Assembly: GCA_017471765.1 (NCBI GenBank)
Contig: JAFURT010000001.1
Location: 38,468-102,467 of the forward strand
DNA length: 64,000 nt
Direction of reading: 5' to 3'
Source: Clostridia bacterium
GTDB taxonomy: Bacteria; Bacillota; Clostridia; Oscillospirales; Acutalibacteraceae
Shown here: in pieces, positions 42,298 to 51,704 of the stretch
Position numbering within the stretch: the stretch's first letter is position 1
Layout: every line of letters starts with the position of its first letter
Notes under the pieces: generated by a model
What the model was told of the DNA's origin: nothing
Database searches by the model: none
The model's input: the letters and a program-made list of their open reading frames with translations, nothing else
Translations under genes and position numbers: made by a program

Positions 42298-44007
42298 ATG
42301 TCTGACGTATGGAATTTTGATGATAAAAAAGAGCCGGTCGTGCCGACTGAACAGCCTACGGTAACAGACCCTCCGGCAGAGGAGACGGCGATGCCGGAAG
42401 CTGCCGCCGGCGAGGCTTCTGTCACCCTGCCGCCGGTGGAAGAATCGCCTGTCGCCGAGCCGACTTCGCCCTGGACGGCGGCCACTGTCCCTACCGAGAC
42501 AGCTCCCCTGCCGGATGAGCCGGCAGTTGCCCAACCCACCGCCCCGGAGACGGTGACGGAGGAGACAGCCACCGCAGAGCCGGTGGCTCCCCAGTCACCC
42601 TATCAGCAGCCGCCGATGAACGGCTGGAGCAGTGATGGCGGCTATCGTTATGTGCCCCCTAGCTCTGCTCAGCCGCCGGTGACGCCGCCGTATCAGTCTC
42701 CGACGCCGCCTTATGGCAGTTATTCTCCCAATGGTTACACGCCATACCGCCCCGCTACCCCTGTCCAGCCGACTACACCCCCTTATGGCACGGCATCGCC
42801 GGTACCGCCGATGGGGAACAATCAGCCGCCCCGCAAGAAGGGTAACGGCTGGGTGGTCGCCTTGGCCCTTGTGGCGGCTATAGCGATTATCGGTTGCGTG
42901 GTGTTGGGCGCATATATCGGAATTTCCCGGTTTGATCGGCCGGGAATAGATAGCAACGCCTCTACCGACAGCTCGGCTGACGGAGACACCTCTCGGCCTG
43001 ATGTGCTGGAAAACGCACCCTCTTTGGATATTACCTCCTGGGATAACGATGACGGCGGTCTGGCCACCAAGGAGATCGTCAAGCGGAATTATGCCTCGAC
43101 AGTCTTGCTGACTGCCTATTCTCAGACGGAGGATTACTACTATTTCGGGCAGAGCGATTTGGTGGAGGCGGGCGCCGCCACCGGCATTGTGATGACGGCA
43201 GACGGCTATATCATCACCAACCGGCATTGCGTGGTCAACGAATCCACCGGTGAGCCCTTCGACCAGATCGACGTGACGTTGTATGGCGGCAAGGTGTATG
43301 AGAACGCCCGGGTAGTGGGCGCAGATGAATCCACCGACCTGGCAGTGATTCACGTCGAGGCGAACGACCTGACCCCGGCTCAGTTTGGCGACAGCGCCGA
43401 GCTGGAGGTGGGCGACCGGGTGGTAGCCCTGGGCAATGCGGCCGGTTTGGAATGGTCTGCGTCGGAGGGCATCGTTTCGGCGCTGGCCAGAGATGTGTAT
43501 GACGATACCGGCTATGCCATCCGGTGCCTGCAGGTGGATGCTTCCATCAACCCCGGCAACTCCGGTGGCCCCCTGCTGAACAACCAGGGCCTGGTGGTGG
43601 GTATCAACTCGGCGAAAATCTCCGCCACCGATTATGAGGGCATTGGTTTCACCATTCCTATCAACGAGGCCAAGACGATTGTGGATTCCCTCATTAAGTA
43701 CGGCTACGTAAAGGGCCGTGTGGCACTGGGAATCACCGGCCAGACCGTGTCCAGCGGCCAGTATAACGGCTTTATGATTACCGAGATTCAGTCCGGCTCC
43801 GACTTGAAGAATACCGAGGCAAAGGTGGGTGACCTGATTGTGTCGGTGGACGGTGTTACTGTGGTAGATTATGGTACACTGCGTGCCGAGCTGGCTAAGC
43901 ATAAGGTGGGGGATACCGTGACTTTGGAACTGCTCCGGTCCGACCGCCGTACCGGGCGGGTAACCTCCCATAAGGTTAAGGTGAAGCTACAGGAGCAGAC
44001 GAACTAA
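42298..44007 (+). CDS. HtrA/DegP-like membrane serine protease
   Basis: 569 residues. A Pro/Thr-rich cytoplasmic region (1-170, with repeated PPYG and PTTPPY blocks) precedes one transmembrane helix (about 180-205). The trypsin-like domain has the triad in TNRHCVVN (His), STDLAVI (Asp) and NPGNSGGPLL (Ser). A C-terminal PDZ domain begins near VALGITGQTV. HtrA proteins degrade misfolded envelope proteins. The Pro-rich N-terminal tail is unusual for the family and may bind partners. It follows the two-component system and precedes a carboxypeptidase. Confidence 0.9.
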   Translation: MSDVWNFDDKKEPVVPTEQPTVTDPPAEETAMPEAAAGEASVTLPPVEESPVAEPTSPWTAATVPTETAPLPDEPAVAQPTAPETVTEETATAEPVAPQSPYQQPPMNGWSSDGGYRYVPPSSAQPPVTPPYQSPTPPYGSYSPNGYTPYRPATPVQPTTPPYGTASPVPPMGNNQPPRKKGNGWVVALALVAAIAIIGCVVLGAYIGISRFDRPGIDSNASTDSSADGDTSRPDVLENAPSLDITSWDNDDGGLATKEIVKRNYASTVLLTAYSQTEDYYYFGQSDLVEAGAATGIVMTADGYIITNRHCVVNESTGEPFDQIDVTLYGGKVYENARVVGADESTDLAVIHVEANDLTPAQFGDSAELEVGDRVVALGNAAGLEWSASEGIVSALARDVYDDTGYAIRCLQVDASINPGNSGGPLLNNQGLVVGINSAKISATDYEGIGFTIPINEAKTIVDSLIKYGYVKGRVALGITGQTVSSGQYNGFMITEIQSGSDLKNTEAKVGDLIVSVDGVTVVDYGTLRAELAKHKVGDTVTLELLRSDRRTGRVTSHKVKVKLQEQTN

Positions 44008-44018
44008 ACACGATACTG

Positions 44019-44047
44019 AAAAAGCCTCCGGGAGACCGGGGGCTTTT
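44019..44047 (+). terminator. Hairpin after the HtrA-like gene
   Basis: AAAAGCCTCCGGG pairs with CCGGGGGCTTTT; the T-tract is short, so termination may be partial. Confidence 0.55.
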
Positions 44048-44107
44048 CCCCGTTGACAGTGATGCGGTAATGCCGGGGAGCAGAGAACAAAAGAGGGATG
44101 TGAAGCC

Positions 44108-45166
44108 GTGAGCGAAACGGAGGAATACGAACTGGCCCTTGCCCGCCGTCAGGCCATGCGTCGGCGGCGTCGGCGACGCAATAGGATGCGCCAACGAATA
44201 GTGGAGATTGCGGCAGTGGCTGTGCTGGTGGCGGTAATTGCTATCCCCATTTGGCTTTTGTGCCGTCCGAGAACAAAACCGGAACCGGAGACAAGTGCGC
44301 CGTCGGATACTTCCACCTCAATTGAGCCCCAGTTGCCGGAGATTGTCTATCCCGTGGCAACAGCGGATACCCAGGCACTGGGTGAGGAGGTGGATGCGGA
44401 CTGTGCGGTGTTGGTGGATGTGACGGCCAACCGCATTGTTGCGCAGAAACATCCGGACACCCGGATTTATCCGGCGTCGGTGACTAAGGTGATGACGTTG
44501 TTGGTGGCGGTGGAGCATATCACCGACTACAGCGAGACGTTCACCATGCCCTTTGAGATGCTCAACCGCCTGTTTATTGAGGAAGCGTCGGTGGCGGGCT
44601 TTTTAGCAGGGGAGAAGGTGTGCATGACCGACCTGCTGTATGGGGCGATCTTGCCCTCCGGAGCGGATGCAACCGAGGCGCTGGCACTGCACGTTGCCGG
44701 GTCGGAGGAGGCTTTTGCCGCCCTGATGAACCAAAAAGCAGAGGAGCTGGGGCTGAAGGATACCCACTTTACCAACACCAGCGGCCTGCACGATAAAGAG
44801 CACTACACCACGGCCGCTGATATGGCGGTGGTGTTGCGGGCGGCGATGGAAAATCCCCTGTGCCGACAGGTGCTGTCGGCTGTCAGCTACACGACAGCCG
44901 TCACCCCGGAGCACCCCGAGGGCATCGACCTGTACAGCACCATGTTCAGCCGGATGTACGGTACCGAGCCGGAGGTGGCCACCGTCATCGGCGGTAAGAC
45001 CGGCTACACGGCTCAGGCGGGTCACACGATGGTCAGCTATGCGGTGGGGCAGGACGGTCATGACTATATCGTGGCTACCATGCAGGGCTCTAACCGCTAT
45101 GGGGCCACCTATGATGCCATCAATATTCTGAAAGCTTATTGTGGTGATAGAGAAGAAGCGGAATAA
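44108..45166 (+). CDS. D-alanyl-D-alanine carboxypeptidase (S11 family)
   Basis: 352 residues from a GTG start. An Arg-rich N-terminus (MRRRRRRRNRMRQR) and one transmembrane helix (about 34-56) anchor it, then comes the penicillin-binding domain. Active-site motifs: Ser124-V-T-Lys127 in YPASVTKVM, KTG at 297-299 in GGKTGYT. The second motif, usually SxN, reads S184-G-A-D in PSGADATEA. The enzyme trims the terminal D-Ala of peptidoglycan pentapeptides. The Asn-to-Ala change is worth noting, although variants occur in clostridial members. Confidence 0.88.
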   Translation: MSETEEYELALARRQAMRRRRRRRNRMRQRIVEIAAVAVLVAVIAIPIWLLCRPRTKPEPETSAPSDTSTSIEPQLPEIVYPVATADTQALGEEVDADCAVLVDVTANRIVAQKHPDTRIYPASVTKVMTLLVAVEHITDYSETFTMPFEMLNRLFIEEASVAGFLAGEKVCMTDLLYGAILPSGADATEALALHVAGSEEAFAALMNQKAEELGLKDTHFTNTSGLHDKEHYTTAADMAVVLRAAMENPLCRQVLSAVSYTTAVTPEHPEGIDLYSTMFSRMYGTEPEVATVIGGKTGYTAQAGHTMVSYAVGQDGHDYIVATMQGSNRYGATYDAINILKAYCGDREEAE

Positions 45167-45168
45167 AT

Positions 45169-45210
45169 GCTCCTGTCCGGCAACCGTTCAGGTGTGGACA
45201 GGGGCTTTTT
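45169..45210 (+). terminator. Terminator after the carboxypeptidase gene
   Basis: GCTCCTGTCC pairs with GGACAGGGGC (one G-T pair), followed by T5. Confidence 0.75.
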
Positions 45211-45211
45211 C

Positions 45212-45240
45212 TTGACAGCGTTTTTTTGCGGTGATATACT
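45212..45240 (+). promoter_or_regulatory. Strong promoter of the tandem-TIR gene
   Basis: TTGACA, 17-base spacer, TATACT, consensus-like, directly behind the preceding terminator. Confidence 0.85.
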
Positions 45241-45269
45241 CGTATAGTAGAGGAACAGCGGAGGGAACT

Positions 45270-47927
45270 ATGGCACAGCTGAAAGTTAAAACCAGAGGGG
45301 ATGGCAGTCCGCAGGGTAAGCAGAAGGTGTATTTCTGCTGCCATCCGGCGGACTTTTCTGCCTTTTTTGAGCCGCTTTCAGCGGAAATTCTGGAAAAGCA
45401 GAACTGCGCCATTTGGTACGACGATACCCTGGCACCCCGGGATGAAGAATTCCTGGCACAGTTGCAGGAAATGCAGCTGTTCGTGATGCCGGTGACCTCC
45501 CGGTTGTTGCAGACAGATAACCCGGTGATGGAGACGGAGTTCCCCTTTGCCATCACCCACCATATCCCGGTATTGCCGCTGATGCAAGAGGATGGTCTGG
45601 AGGCGGTTTTTAACGAAAAGTGCGGCGACCTGCAATTCCTCAATAAAAACGATGCCGACCCTACGGCGATTCCCTATGACGAAAAGCTGAAAAAGTACCT
45701 GTCCTCTGTGCTGGTCGGGGATGCGTTAGCCGCCAAGGTCAGGGCGGCCTTTGATGCCTATGTGTTCCTTAGCTATCGCAAAAAAGACCGGCAACACGCC
45801 AGGGAACTGATGCGGCTGATTCACAAAAACGACTTCTGCCGGGATATTGCCATATGGTACGATGAATTTCTCACCCCCGGCGAAAATTTCAACGATGCCA
45901 TCCGGGACGCTCTGGAAAAGAGTGGCCTGTTTGTGCTGGCAGTGACCCCCAATCTGGTGAACGAGGTCAATTACATCATGACCACCGAGTATCCCATGGC
46001 CGTGGAGCGGGGAAAACCGGTGGTGCCGGCCGAAATGGTGCCTACGGATAAGGTGGCGCTGGCGGATAAGTACGCCGACATCCCGCCCTGTGCCGATGCC
46101 CACGATGAGTCAGCCTTGTCCGCCGCTCTGCTGGCGGCGGTGCAGAAGCTGGCTATTGCGGAGAATGACCATTCTCCGGAGCACAATTTCTTTATCGGGC
46201 TGGCGTATCTGAACGGTATCGATGTAGAGGTGGATCACGACCGGGCGCTGGCACTCATTACCGGTGCGGCCGAGAGTGGGCTGGTAGCGGCGGTAAAAAA
46301 GCTGGTGAATATGTACCGAAGCGGCACCGGTGTGGATCGCAATTACAGGACGGCCATCCACTGGCAGGAGAAGCTGGTCGCCATTCGGGAAAAGGCGTAT
46401 GCGGCTTGCATAGAGGCCAAAAAGACGGACGTTTTGCTGTCGCTGGAGGACTTGTTCAGTGATGATGGGGATTTTTCACAAGCCCAGCTACTGCATGATC
46501 TGTTCTGGGAACTGATCGACAGCGGTAAATTTTACTGCGAACTGGGGCGGCCGGGTCTGGCCAAAAAAGTGTATCTTAAATTGTTGCAGTACCTGGAGAA
46601 TTTCGACTACGACAAAACAGGCGACAGTATGCAGTATAAGTTCTTCCTTTGCTATATGAACCTGGGAGATGCTTGCCGGGATATGGAGGATATAGCGGAT
46701 GCCGAAGCGTACTATCTGCAGGGGCAACAGATAGCCAAAACAAATGCAGAGAAGGGAAATGAACGGTTTCTGGAAAGAATGTCCCTTATCCACAATCGGC
46801 TGGGCTTGTGTTATGCCCGAAAGGGAGACTGGGAGAAGGCCCGATATTATCATGAAAAGCAACTGGAACAGGATGAAGCCCTGGCTGAGAAAACCGGTGA
46901 GCCAGCGGAACGAAGGAATTTGGCCGTTTCCTGTATCAATCTCGGCGATGTGTGCGAAGGGGAGAAGAAGCTGGAGGTTGCCTTTACCTACTATGAGCGT
47001 TCACTCCATATTCGTCTGCAACTGGCAGAAGAACTGGGAGAGGAAATTGACCTGACGAATTTAGCTGTTACTTATTCCAGACTGGGACGGAACAGTAAAA
47101 AGCGGAAGTGCTATGAGCAGGCCAAGGACTATTACCAGAAGGCTCTGGAGATTCAGGAACAGATGGCAGACAAGATCGGGACAGTACAGAGCCGCCAGCA
47201 GTTGGCGGTGGAATACAGCAATGTGGGCCAGCTGTTCCGGGACATGCAAGACTGGCCGGTGGCGCAACAGTATAAAGAACGGGCCTTGGCCATTTACCTT
47301 TGCCTGGCCGAGGAAGTAAAGACCTATGAGTTCCGTGAGGAAATGCGCGTCTGTTGCCGTTCTTTGCGTAAGCTATGTGCAAGGCAGGGGAATCTCCGTT
47401 CTTTCCGTGCAAGCTACGTGGAGGCTATCGCCGTGACCGAGAGACTGGCAGAGAAGCTGGGCACTACACAGATACGGTGGGAGTTGTCCTGTGCCTATAT
47501 TGAGATGGGTACCGCTTGCAGAGATGACAAGGATTTTGCTGAGGCTAAGGTGTGGTTTGGAAAGGCCTTGCAGGTGCGTGAACAGTTGGCGGACGAGTCA
47601 CAGAGCCTGGAGGACCAACGCTCCGTGCTAACCTGCTGGCTTTATCTTGCGCGCAACAGTGAGAAAATGGGGGATTACGCCACTGCCAAAGAACAGTATT
47701 TGCGCTATTTAGCTATCGTCCTCTCTATGCAGGATAAAGTGGATGCGGGTGCCACAGAGGAGTCTTACGACGCAAATGGCGATCTGTATGATGCCTACCG
47801 ATGGTTAGCGTCTGTTTGCGAAAAACTGGAAGAGTGGGAAGAAGCACAGCAGTATCGCCTTGAGGCAGAGAGCAGGAGACCGTTGCTAAAGGGCCTCGAG
47901 TCTCTTAATGCGTTATTTGATGATTAA
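45270..47927 (+). CDS. Tandem TIR-domain protein with Sel1/TPR repeats
   Basis: About 885 residues, no signal peptide or membrane segment. TIR 1 (about 18-140) starts QKVYFCCHPADFSAFF and keeps a Glu (E90, METEFPFA). TIR 2 (about 158-290) starts AYVFLSYRKKDRQHARELM and keeps E240 in MTTEYPMAVERGKPV. Both lie at the position of the NADase Glu. Sel1-like repeats (about 300-360, GLAYLNGIDVEVDHDRAL, YRSGTGVDRNYRTAIHW) are followed by a long TPR array (about 430-870; MNLGDACRDMEDIADAEAYY, AVSCINLGDVCEGEKKLEVA). TIR-TPR architecture is typical of bacterial signalling or antiphage proteins. It is a single-gene unit with its own promoter. Confidence 0.87.
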   Translation: MAQLKVKTRGDGSPQGKQKVYFCCHPADFSAFFEPLSAEILEKQNCAIWYDDTLAPRDEEFLAQLQEMQLFVMPVTSRLLQTDNPVMETEFPFAITHHIPVLPLMQEDGLEAVFNEKCGDLQFLNKNDADPTAIPYDEKLKKYLSSVLVGDALAAKVRAAFDAYVFLSYRKKDRQHARELMRLIHKNDFCRDIAIWYDEFLTPGENFNDAIRDALEKSGLFVLAVTPNLVNEVNYIMTTEYPMAVERGKPVVPAEMVPTDKVALADKYADIPPCADAHDESALSAALLAAVQKLAIAENDHSPEHNFFIGLAYLNGIDVEVDHDRALALITGAAESGLVAAVKKLVNMYRSGTGVDRNYRTAIHWQEKLVAIREKAYAACIEAKKTDVLLSLEDLFSDDGDFSQAQLLHDLFWELIDSGKFYCELGRPGLAKKVYLKLLQYLENFDYDKTGDSMQYKFFLCYMNLGDACRDMEDIADAEAYYLQGQQIAKTNAEKGNERFLERMSLIHNRLGLCYARKGDWEKARYYHEKQLEQDEALAEKTGEPAERRNLAVSCINLGDVCEGEKKLEVAFTYYERSLHIRLQLAEELGEEIDLTNLAVTYSRLGRNSKKRKCYEQAKDYYQKALEIQEQMADKIGTVQSRQQLAVEYSNVGQLFRDMQDWPVAQQYKERALAIYLCLAEEVKTYEFREEMRVCCRSLRKLCARQGNLRSFRASYVEAIAVTERLAEKLGTTQIRWELSCAYIEMGTACRDDKDFAEAKVWFGKALQVREQLADESQSLEDQRSVLTCWLYLARNSEKMGDYATAKEQYLRYLAIVLSMQDKVDAGATEESYDANGDLYDAYRWLASVCEKLEEWEEAQQYRLEAESRRPLLKGLESLNALFDD

Positions 47928-47966
47928 AGAGCCTATGGCTTTGTGTGAAACAACAAGGAGGAACCT

Positions 47967-49844
47967 ATGCCCTTTTTGCCGATAACAAAAGAAGAAATGG
48001 AACAGCGTGGCTGGGAGAGGCCGGATTTTGTGCTGGTGACAGGGGATGCCTATGTGGATCACCCCAGCTTCGGCACGGCCATCATCTCCCGGGTACTGGA
48101 GCATCACGGCTATACGGTGTGTATCCTCCCTCAGCCGCAGACGGACGCAGACTATCGCCGTTTTGGCACGCCCCGGCTGGCCTTTTTGGTGAATGGCGGC
48201 AACATCGACCCTATGGTGGCCCATTATACTGCTGCTAAACGGAAGCGGAGCCAGGATGCTTATTCTCCCGGCGGCAAGGCTGGTTTGCGCCCTGACCGGG
48301 CCACCATCGTGTATTGCCGGGCCATCCGCCGGCTGTTTGGGGATGTTCCGCTGGCCATCGGCGGCTTGGAAGCCTCCCTGCGCCGCTTTGCCCACTATGA
48401 CTATTGGGACGACGCCGTACGCCCCTCCATCCTGTTTGACAGTGGGGCAGACCTGCTGATGTACGGTATGGGGGAGAGGCACATCGTGGAGATTGCCCGG
48501 CGGCTGAACGAGGGGGAGCCGATTGCGGCGCTGACGGACATCCGAGGCACCTGCTACGGGGTAAAGGCATGTGACTTTACACCTGTTTCGTCGGCGGAAT
48601 GTCCCTCTTTTGAGCTGGTTTCCGCCCCTACAGACAGCGGCAAGAGGCAGTACGCCATTTCCTGCCGCATCCAGCAGGAGGAGCACGACCCGGTGCGCGG
48701 ACGTACCGTCATCCAGCGCCACGGCGAACGCATTTTGGTGCAAAATCCCCCGTCGCCGCCCCTCTCCACCGAGGAGATGGATGAGGTGTACAGCCTGCCC
48801 TATATGCGGGACTACCATCCCAGCTATGAGGCGGCTGGCGGCGTGCCCGGCATCGAGGAGGTCAAATTCTCCGTCATCCACAACCGTGGCTGTTTCGGCG
48901 CTTGTAACTTCTGCGCCCTGGCCTATCACCAGGGACGGCAGATTGCCTGCCGGAGCCATGACAGCGTGGTGCGTGAGGTGGAGACGATTGCTAAAATGCC
49001 GGATTTCAAGGGGTACATCCACGATGTGGGCGGCCCCACGGCCAATTTCCGGCAACCCTCCTGCAAAGGCCAGCTGAAGCGTGGCTGTTGCAAGGATAAA
49101 AAGTGCCTTGCTCCGGAGATGTGCCCGGCGGTGGAGGTGACCCACGACGATTACCTCACCCTGTTGCGGCGACTGCGGCAGGTGCCGGGGGTCAAAAAGG
49201 TGTTTGTGCGCTCCGGCATCCGGTTTGACTATCTTATTGCCGATAAGGATGAGCGTTTTTTCAAGGAGCTTATTCGCCACCATGTCAGCGGCCAGTTAAA
49301 GGTGGCTCCGGAGCACGTTTCTGACCGTGTGCTGAAGTATATGGGCAAGCCCTCTTTTAAGGTGTACGAAAAATTCCGCCAGCGCTTCTATGAGCTGACA
49401 AAGAGTGACGGGAAAAAGCAGTACCTGGTGCCGTATCTGATGTCCTCCCATCCGGGTAGCACGGTGAACGACGCCATCAAGCTGGCCCAGTTCCTGAAAA
49501 AAGAAGGGCTCCATCCGGAGCAGGTGCAGGATTTCTATCCTACTCCCGGGACGGTGTCCACTTGTATGTTCTATACCGGCCTGGACCCCAACACGTTGCA
49601 ACCTGTGTATGTGCCCCGCACCCCCCAGGAAAAAGCGGAGCAACGGGCCCTGTTGCAGTATTATCGGCCGGAAAACCGAAAACTGGTGCTGGCCGCCCTG
49701 CAAAAGGCCGGACGGCATGACCTGATCGGCCATGGTGCCGGCTGTCTGGTGGCGCCCGACGGCCCTCGCCCGGGGACGCCTCCGCCGGCTAAACGGCCCA
49801 ACAAAAACAAATTCAGTCGGTACAGCCGAAAAAACAAGAAATGA
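47967..49844 (+). CDS. YgiQ-family radical SAM protein
   Basis: 625 residues. The N-terminal FVLVTGDAYVDHPSFGTAII and the radical SAM Cys motif in NRGCFGACNFCALAYHQGRQI (CxxxCxxC) are the hallmark of YgiQ. The C-terminal domain carries SSHPGS and the DFYPTPGTVSTCM stretch and ends with a basic tail (KRPNKNKFSRYSRKNKK). Members are conserved but their reaction is not well defined. It starts 39 bases after the TIR-TPR gene, on the same strand, with no terminator between. Confidence 0.9.
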   Translation: MPFLPITKEEMEQRGWERPDFVLVTGDAYVDHPSFGTAIISRVLEHHGYTVCILPQPQTDADYRRFGTPRLAFLVNGGNIDPMVAHYTAAKRKRSQDAYSPGGKAGLRPDRATIVYCRAIRRLFGDVPLAIGGLEASLRRFAHYDYWDDAVRPSILFDSGADLLMYGMGERHIVEIARRLNEGEPIAALTDIRGTCYGVKACDFTPVSSAECPSFELVSAPTDSGKRQYAISCRIQQEEHDPVRGRTVIQRHGERILVQNPPSPPLSTEEMDEVYSLPYMRDYHPSYEAAGGVPGIEEVKFSVIHNRGCFGACNFCALAYHQGRQIACRSHDSVVREVETIAKMPDFKGYIHDVGGPTANFRQPSCKGQLKRGCCKDKKCLAPEMCPAVEVTHDDYLTLLRRLRQVPGVKKVFVRSGIRFDYLIADKDERFFKELIRHHVSGQLKVAPEHVSDRVLKYMGKPSFKVYEKFRQRFYELTKSDGKKQYLVPYLMSSHPGSTVNDAIKLAQFLKKEGLHPEQVQDFYPTPGTVSTCMFYTGLDPNTLQPVYVPRTPQEKAEQRALLQYYRPENRKLVLAALQKAGRHDLIGHGAGCLVAPDGPRPGTPPPAKRPNKNKFSRYSRKNKK

Positions 49845-49854
49845 GGGATAGAAA

Positions 49855-50778
49855 ATGGCATTTTTACATTTTCTCGCTGAACTGCGTAATCCTGTGTGCG
49901 ATGCGCTGTTTTCCGCTATCACCCTGCTGGGGGAGGAGACCTTTTTCATTCTGGTGGGTCTTATCTTTTTCTGGTGCATCAACAAAAAAGAAGGCTACTA
50001 CCTGTTGACGGTGGGGCTGGTGGGGACGGTGGTCAACCAGTTCCTCAAGCTGTTGTTCCGCATCCCCCGTCCTTGGGTGCGTGACCCGGGACTGATTCCG
50101 GTGGAAGGGTCGGTGGAGGCGGCTACCGGGTATTCCTTCCCCAGTGGGCACACCCAGTCGGCAGTGGGCATCTTCGGCGGCATTGTCCGGTGGAATAAGG
50201 GCTGGCTTGTCCGTACGTTGTGTATAGCGGCCGCCGTGCTGGTGGGCTTTTCACGGATGTATCTGGGGGTACATACTCCGGCGGATGTGCTGGTGTCTGC
50301 CGGTATCGCTGTGGTGATGGTGTTCGGCCTGTATCCGCTGATGGTGCAGACAAAAGAGAATCCGCGCATCATGCGGCTATTACTGGCCGGTACGCTGGTG
50401 TTTACCGTAGGCTATCTGCTGTTTGTCCACCTGTATTCTTTCCCGGCGGATGTGGATGCCGACAACCTGCAGCACGGTATCGAGAATGCTTATAAGATGC
50501 TGGCTTGCCTGGCGGCGCTGTGGCTGGCCTATGAGGTGGACTGCCGTTGGTCGCATTTTGATACCAAAGCTGTGTGGTGGGTGCAGGTGCTCAAGCTGGT
50601 GCTGGGCCTGCTCCCGGTGCTGGCTATCAAAGCCGGCCTTAAGCAGCCCTTGTATGCCCTCATTGGCAACGAATATGTGGCCGATGGCGTGCGATATTTC
50701 CTGCTGACCGCTTTTGCCGGGTGTGTTTGGCCGCTGACCTTCCGCTGGTGGGCAAAAATAGGTAGTAAAAGCAAATAA
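49855..50778 (+). CDS. PAP2-family membrane phosphatase
   Basis: 307 residues, about seven transmembrane helices. The lipid-phosphatase signature is complete: KLLFRIPRPWV (KxxxxxxRP), SFPSGHTQS (PSGH) and SRMYLGVHTPADV (SRxxxxxHxxxD). It probably removes phosphate from undecaprenyl diphosphate or phosphatidic acid at the outer membrane face. It follows the YgiQ gene after 10 bases. Confidence 0.9.
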   Translation: MAFLHFLAELRNPVCDALFSAITLLGEETFFILVGLIFFWCINKKEGYYLLTVGLVGTVVNQFLKLLFRIPRPWVRDPGLIPVEGSVEAATGYSFPSGHTQSAVGIFGGIVRWNKGWLVRTLCIAAAVLVGFSRMYLGVHTPADVLVSAGIAVVMVFGLYPLMVQTKENPRIMRLLLAGTLVFTVGYLLFVHLYSFPADVDADNLQHGIENAYKMLACLAALWLAYEVDCRWSHFDTKAVWWVQVLKLVLGLLPVLAIKAGLKQPLYALIGNEYVADGVRYFLLTAFAGCVWPLTFRWWAKIGSKSK

Positions 50779-50782
50779 GGGC

Positions 50783-50811
50783 TTGCAGAATGGAAAAAAT
50801 CGGTATATAAT
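50783..50811 (+). promoter_or_regulatory. Promoter of the MscS gene
   Basis: TTGCAG, 17-base spacer, TATAAT. Confidence 0.75.
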
Positions 50812-50839
50812 GAGAAAAACTATGTAAGGAGATGTGTTT

Positions 50840-51649
50840 ATGGATTGGTCTGCAATCGGTTCTTTTCTGTTAAATCTGGCTACCTCTCTCGGCCTCAAGT
50901 TGCTGGAGGCCATCATTATCCTCGTCGTTGGGCTTAAGCTTATCGGCTGGCTCAAGAAGTTCCTCAAAAATTCCCCCAAGCTGAACAAGTTGGACAGTGG
51001 TCTGCGGTCGTTCCTGGTCAGTTTTTCCAGCATCGTGCTGTATGTCCTGTTAATTATCACGATCGCCATGATTTTAGGTGTGCCGGTGACTTCCTTTATC
51101 ACTATTCTGGCCTCCTGCGGTGTGGCAGTGGGTCTTGCGTTGCAGGGCTCTCTCAGCAATTTCGCCGGCGGTATCATGATTCTGCTGTTCAAGCCCTTCA
51201 AGGTGGGCGATTTTATTGAGGCCGCCGGGGAGACCGGCACGGTAACGGAGATTACCGTCGTCTACACGGTGCTTCTCACCCCGGATAACAAGCGCATCAC
51301 CGTTCCCAACGGTACGCTGACCAATTCGGTTATTGAGAATTATTCTGCTGAGGATCTGCGCCGGGTGGATCTGACCTTTACCGCCGCCTACGACTGCGAT
51401 GTGGAGAAGGTGAAGGCGGTCATCGAGCAGGTCATCGCCGTCCAGCCTCAGGCGCTGAAGGAGCCTGCCCCCTTTGTGCGGCTGTCCAAGCATGGCGACA
51501 GCGCCCTGGAGTATGTGGCTCGGGTGTGGTGCAAGAATGCCGACTACTGGACGGTGCATTTCGACATCACCGAGAATGTGAAGAAGGCGTTTGACGATAA
51601 CAACATCGCCATTCCCTTCCCGCAGATGGATGTGCACATCGACAAGTAA
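50840..51649 (+). CDS. Small-conductance mechanosensitive channel (MscS family)
   Basis: About 269 residues. Three transmembrane helices in the first 115 residues, then the pore helix with Gly/Ala packing (ASCGVAVGLALQGSLSNFAGGIMILLF) and the PF motif with KPFKVGDFIEAAGETGTVTEI that opens the beta domain; a C-terminal alpha/beta end follows. It releases solutes on hypo-osmotic shock. The ATG 50840 has TAAGGAGA 7 bases away; the GTG at 50834 is closer to the ribosome site than usual. Confidence 0.9.
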   Translation: MDWSAIGSFLLNLATSLGLKLLEAIIILVVGLKLIGWLKKFLKNSPKLNKLDSGLRSFLVSFSSIVLYVLLIITIAMILGVPVTSFITILASCGVAVGLALQGSLSNFAGGIMILLFKPFKVGDFIEAAGETGTVTEITVVYTVLLTPDNKRITVPNGTLTNSVIENYSAEDLRRVDLTFTAAYDCDVEKVKAVIEQVIAVQPQALKEPAPFVRLSKHGDSALEYVARVWCKNADYWTVHFDITENVKKAFDDNNIAIPFPQMDVHIDK

Positions 51650-51659
51650 AGAGTATACC

Positions 51660-51695
51660 AAAAAAGGACACAGGCAAGCGCCTGTGTCCTTTTTA
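51660..51695. terminator. Bidirectional terminator
   Basis: AAAAAAGGACACAGG with its complement around 6 bases, between MscS and the convergent creatininase-family gene. Confidence 0.85.
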
Positions 51696-51704
51696 CTTGC
51701 TTAC

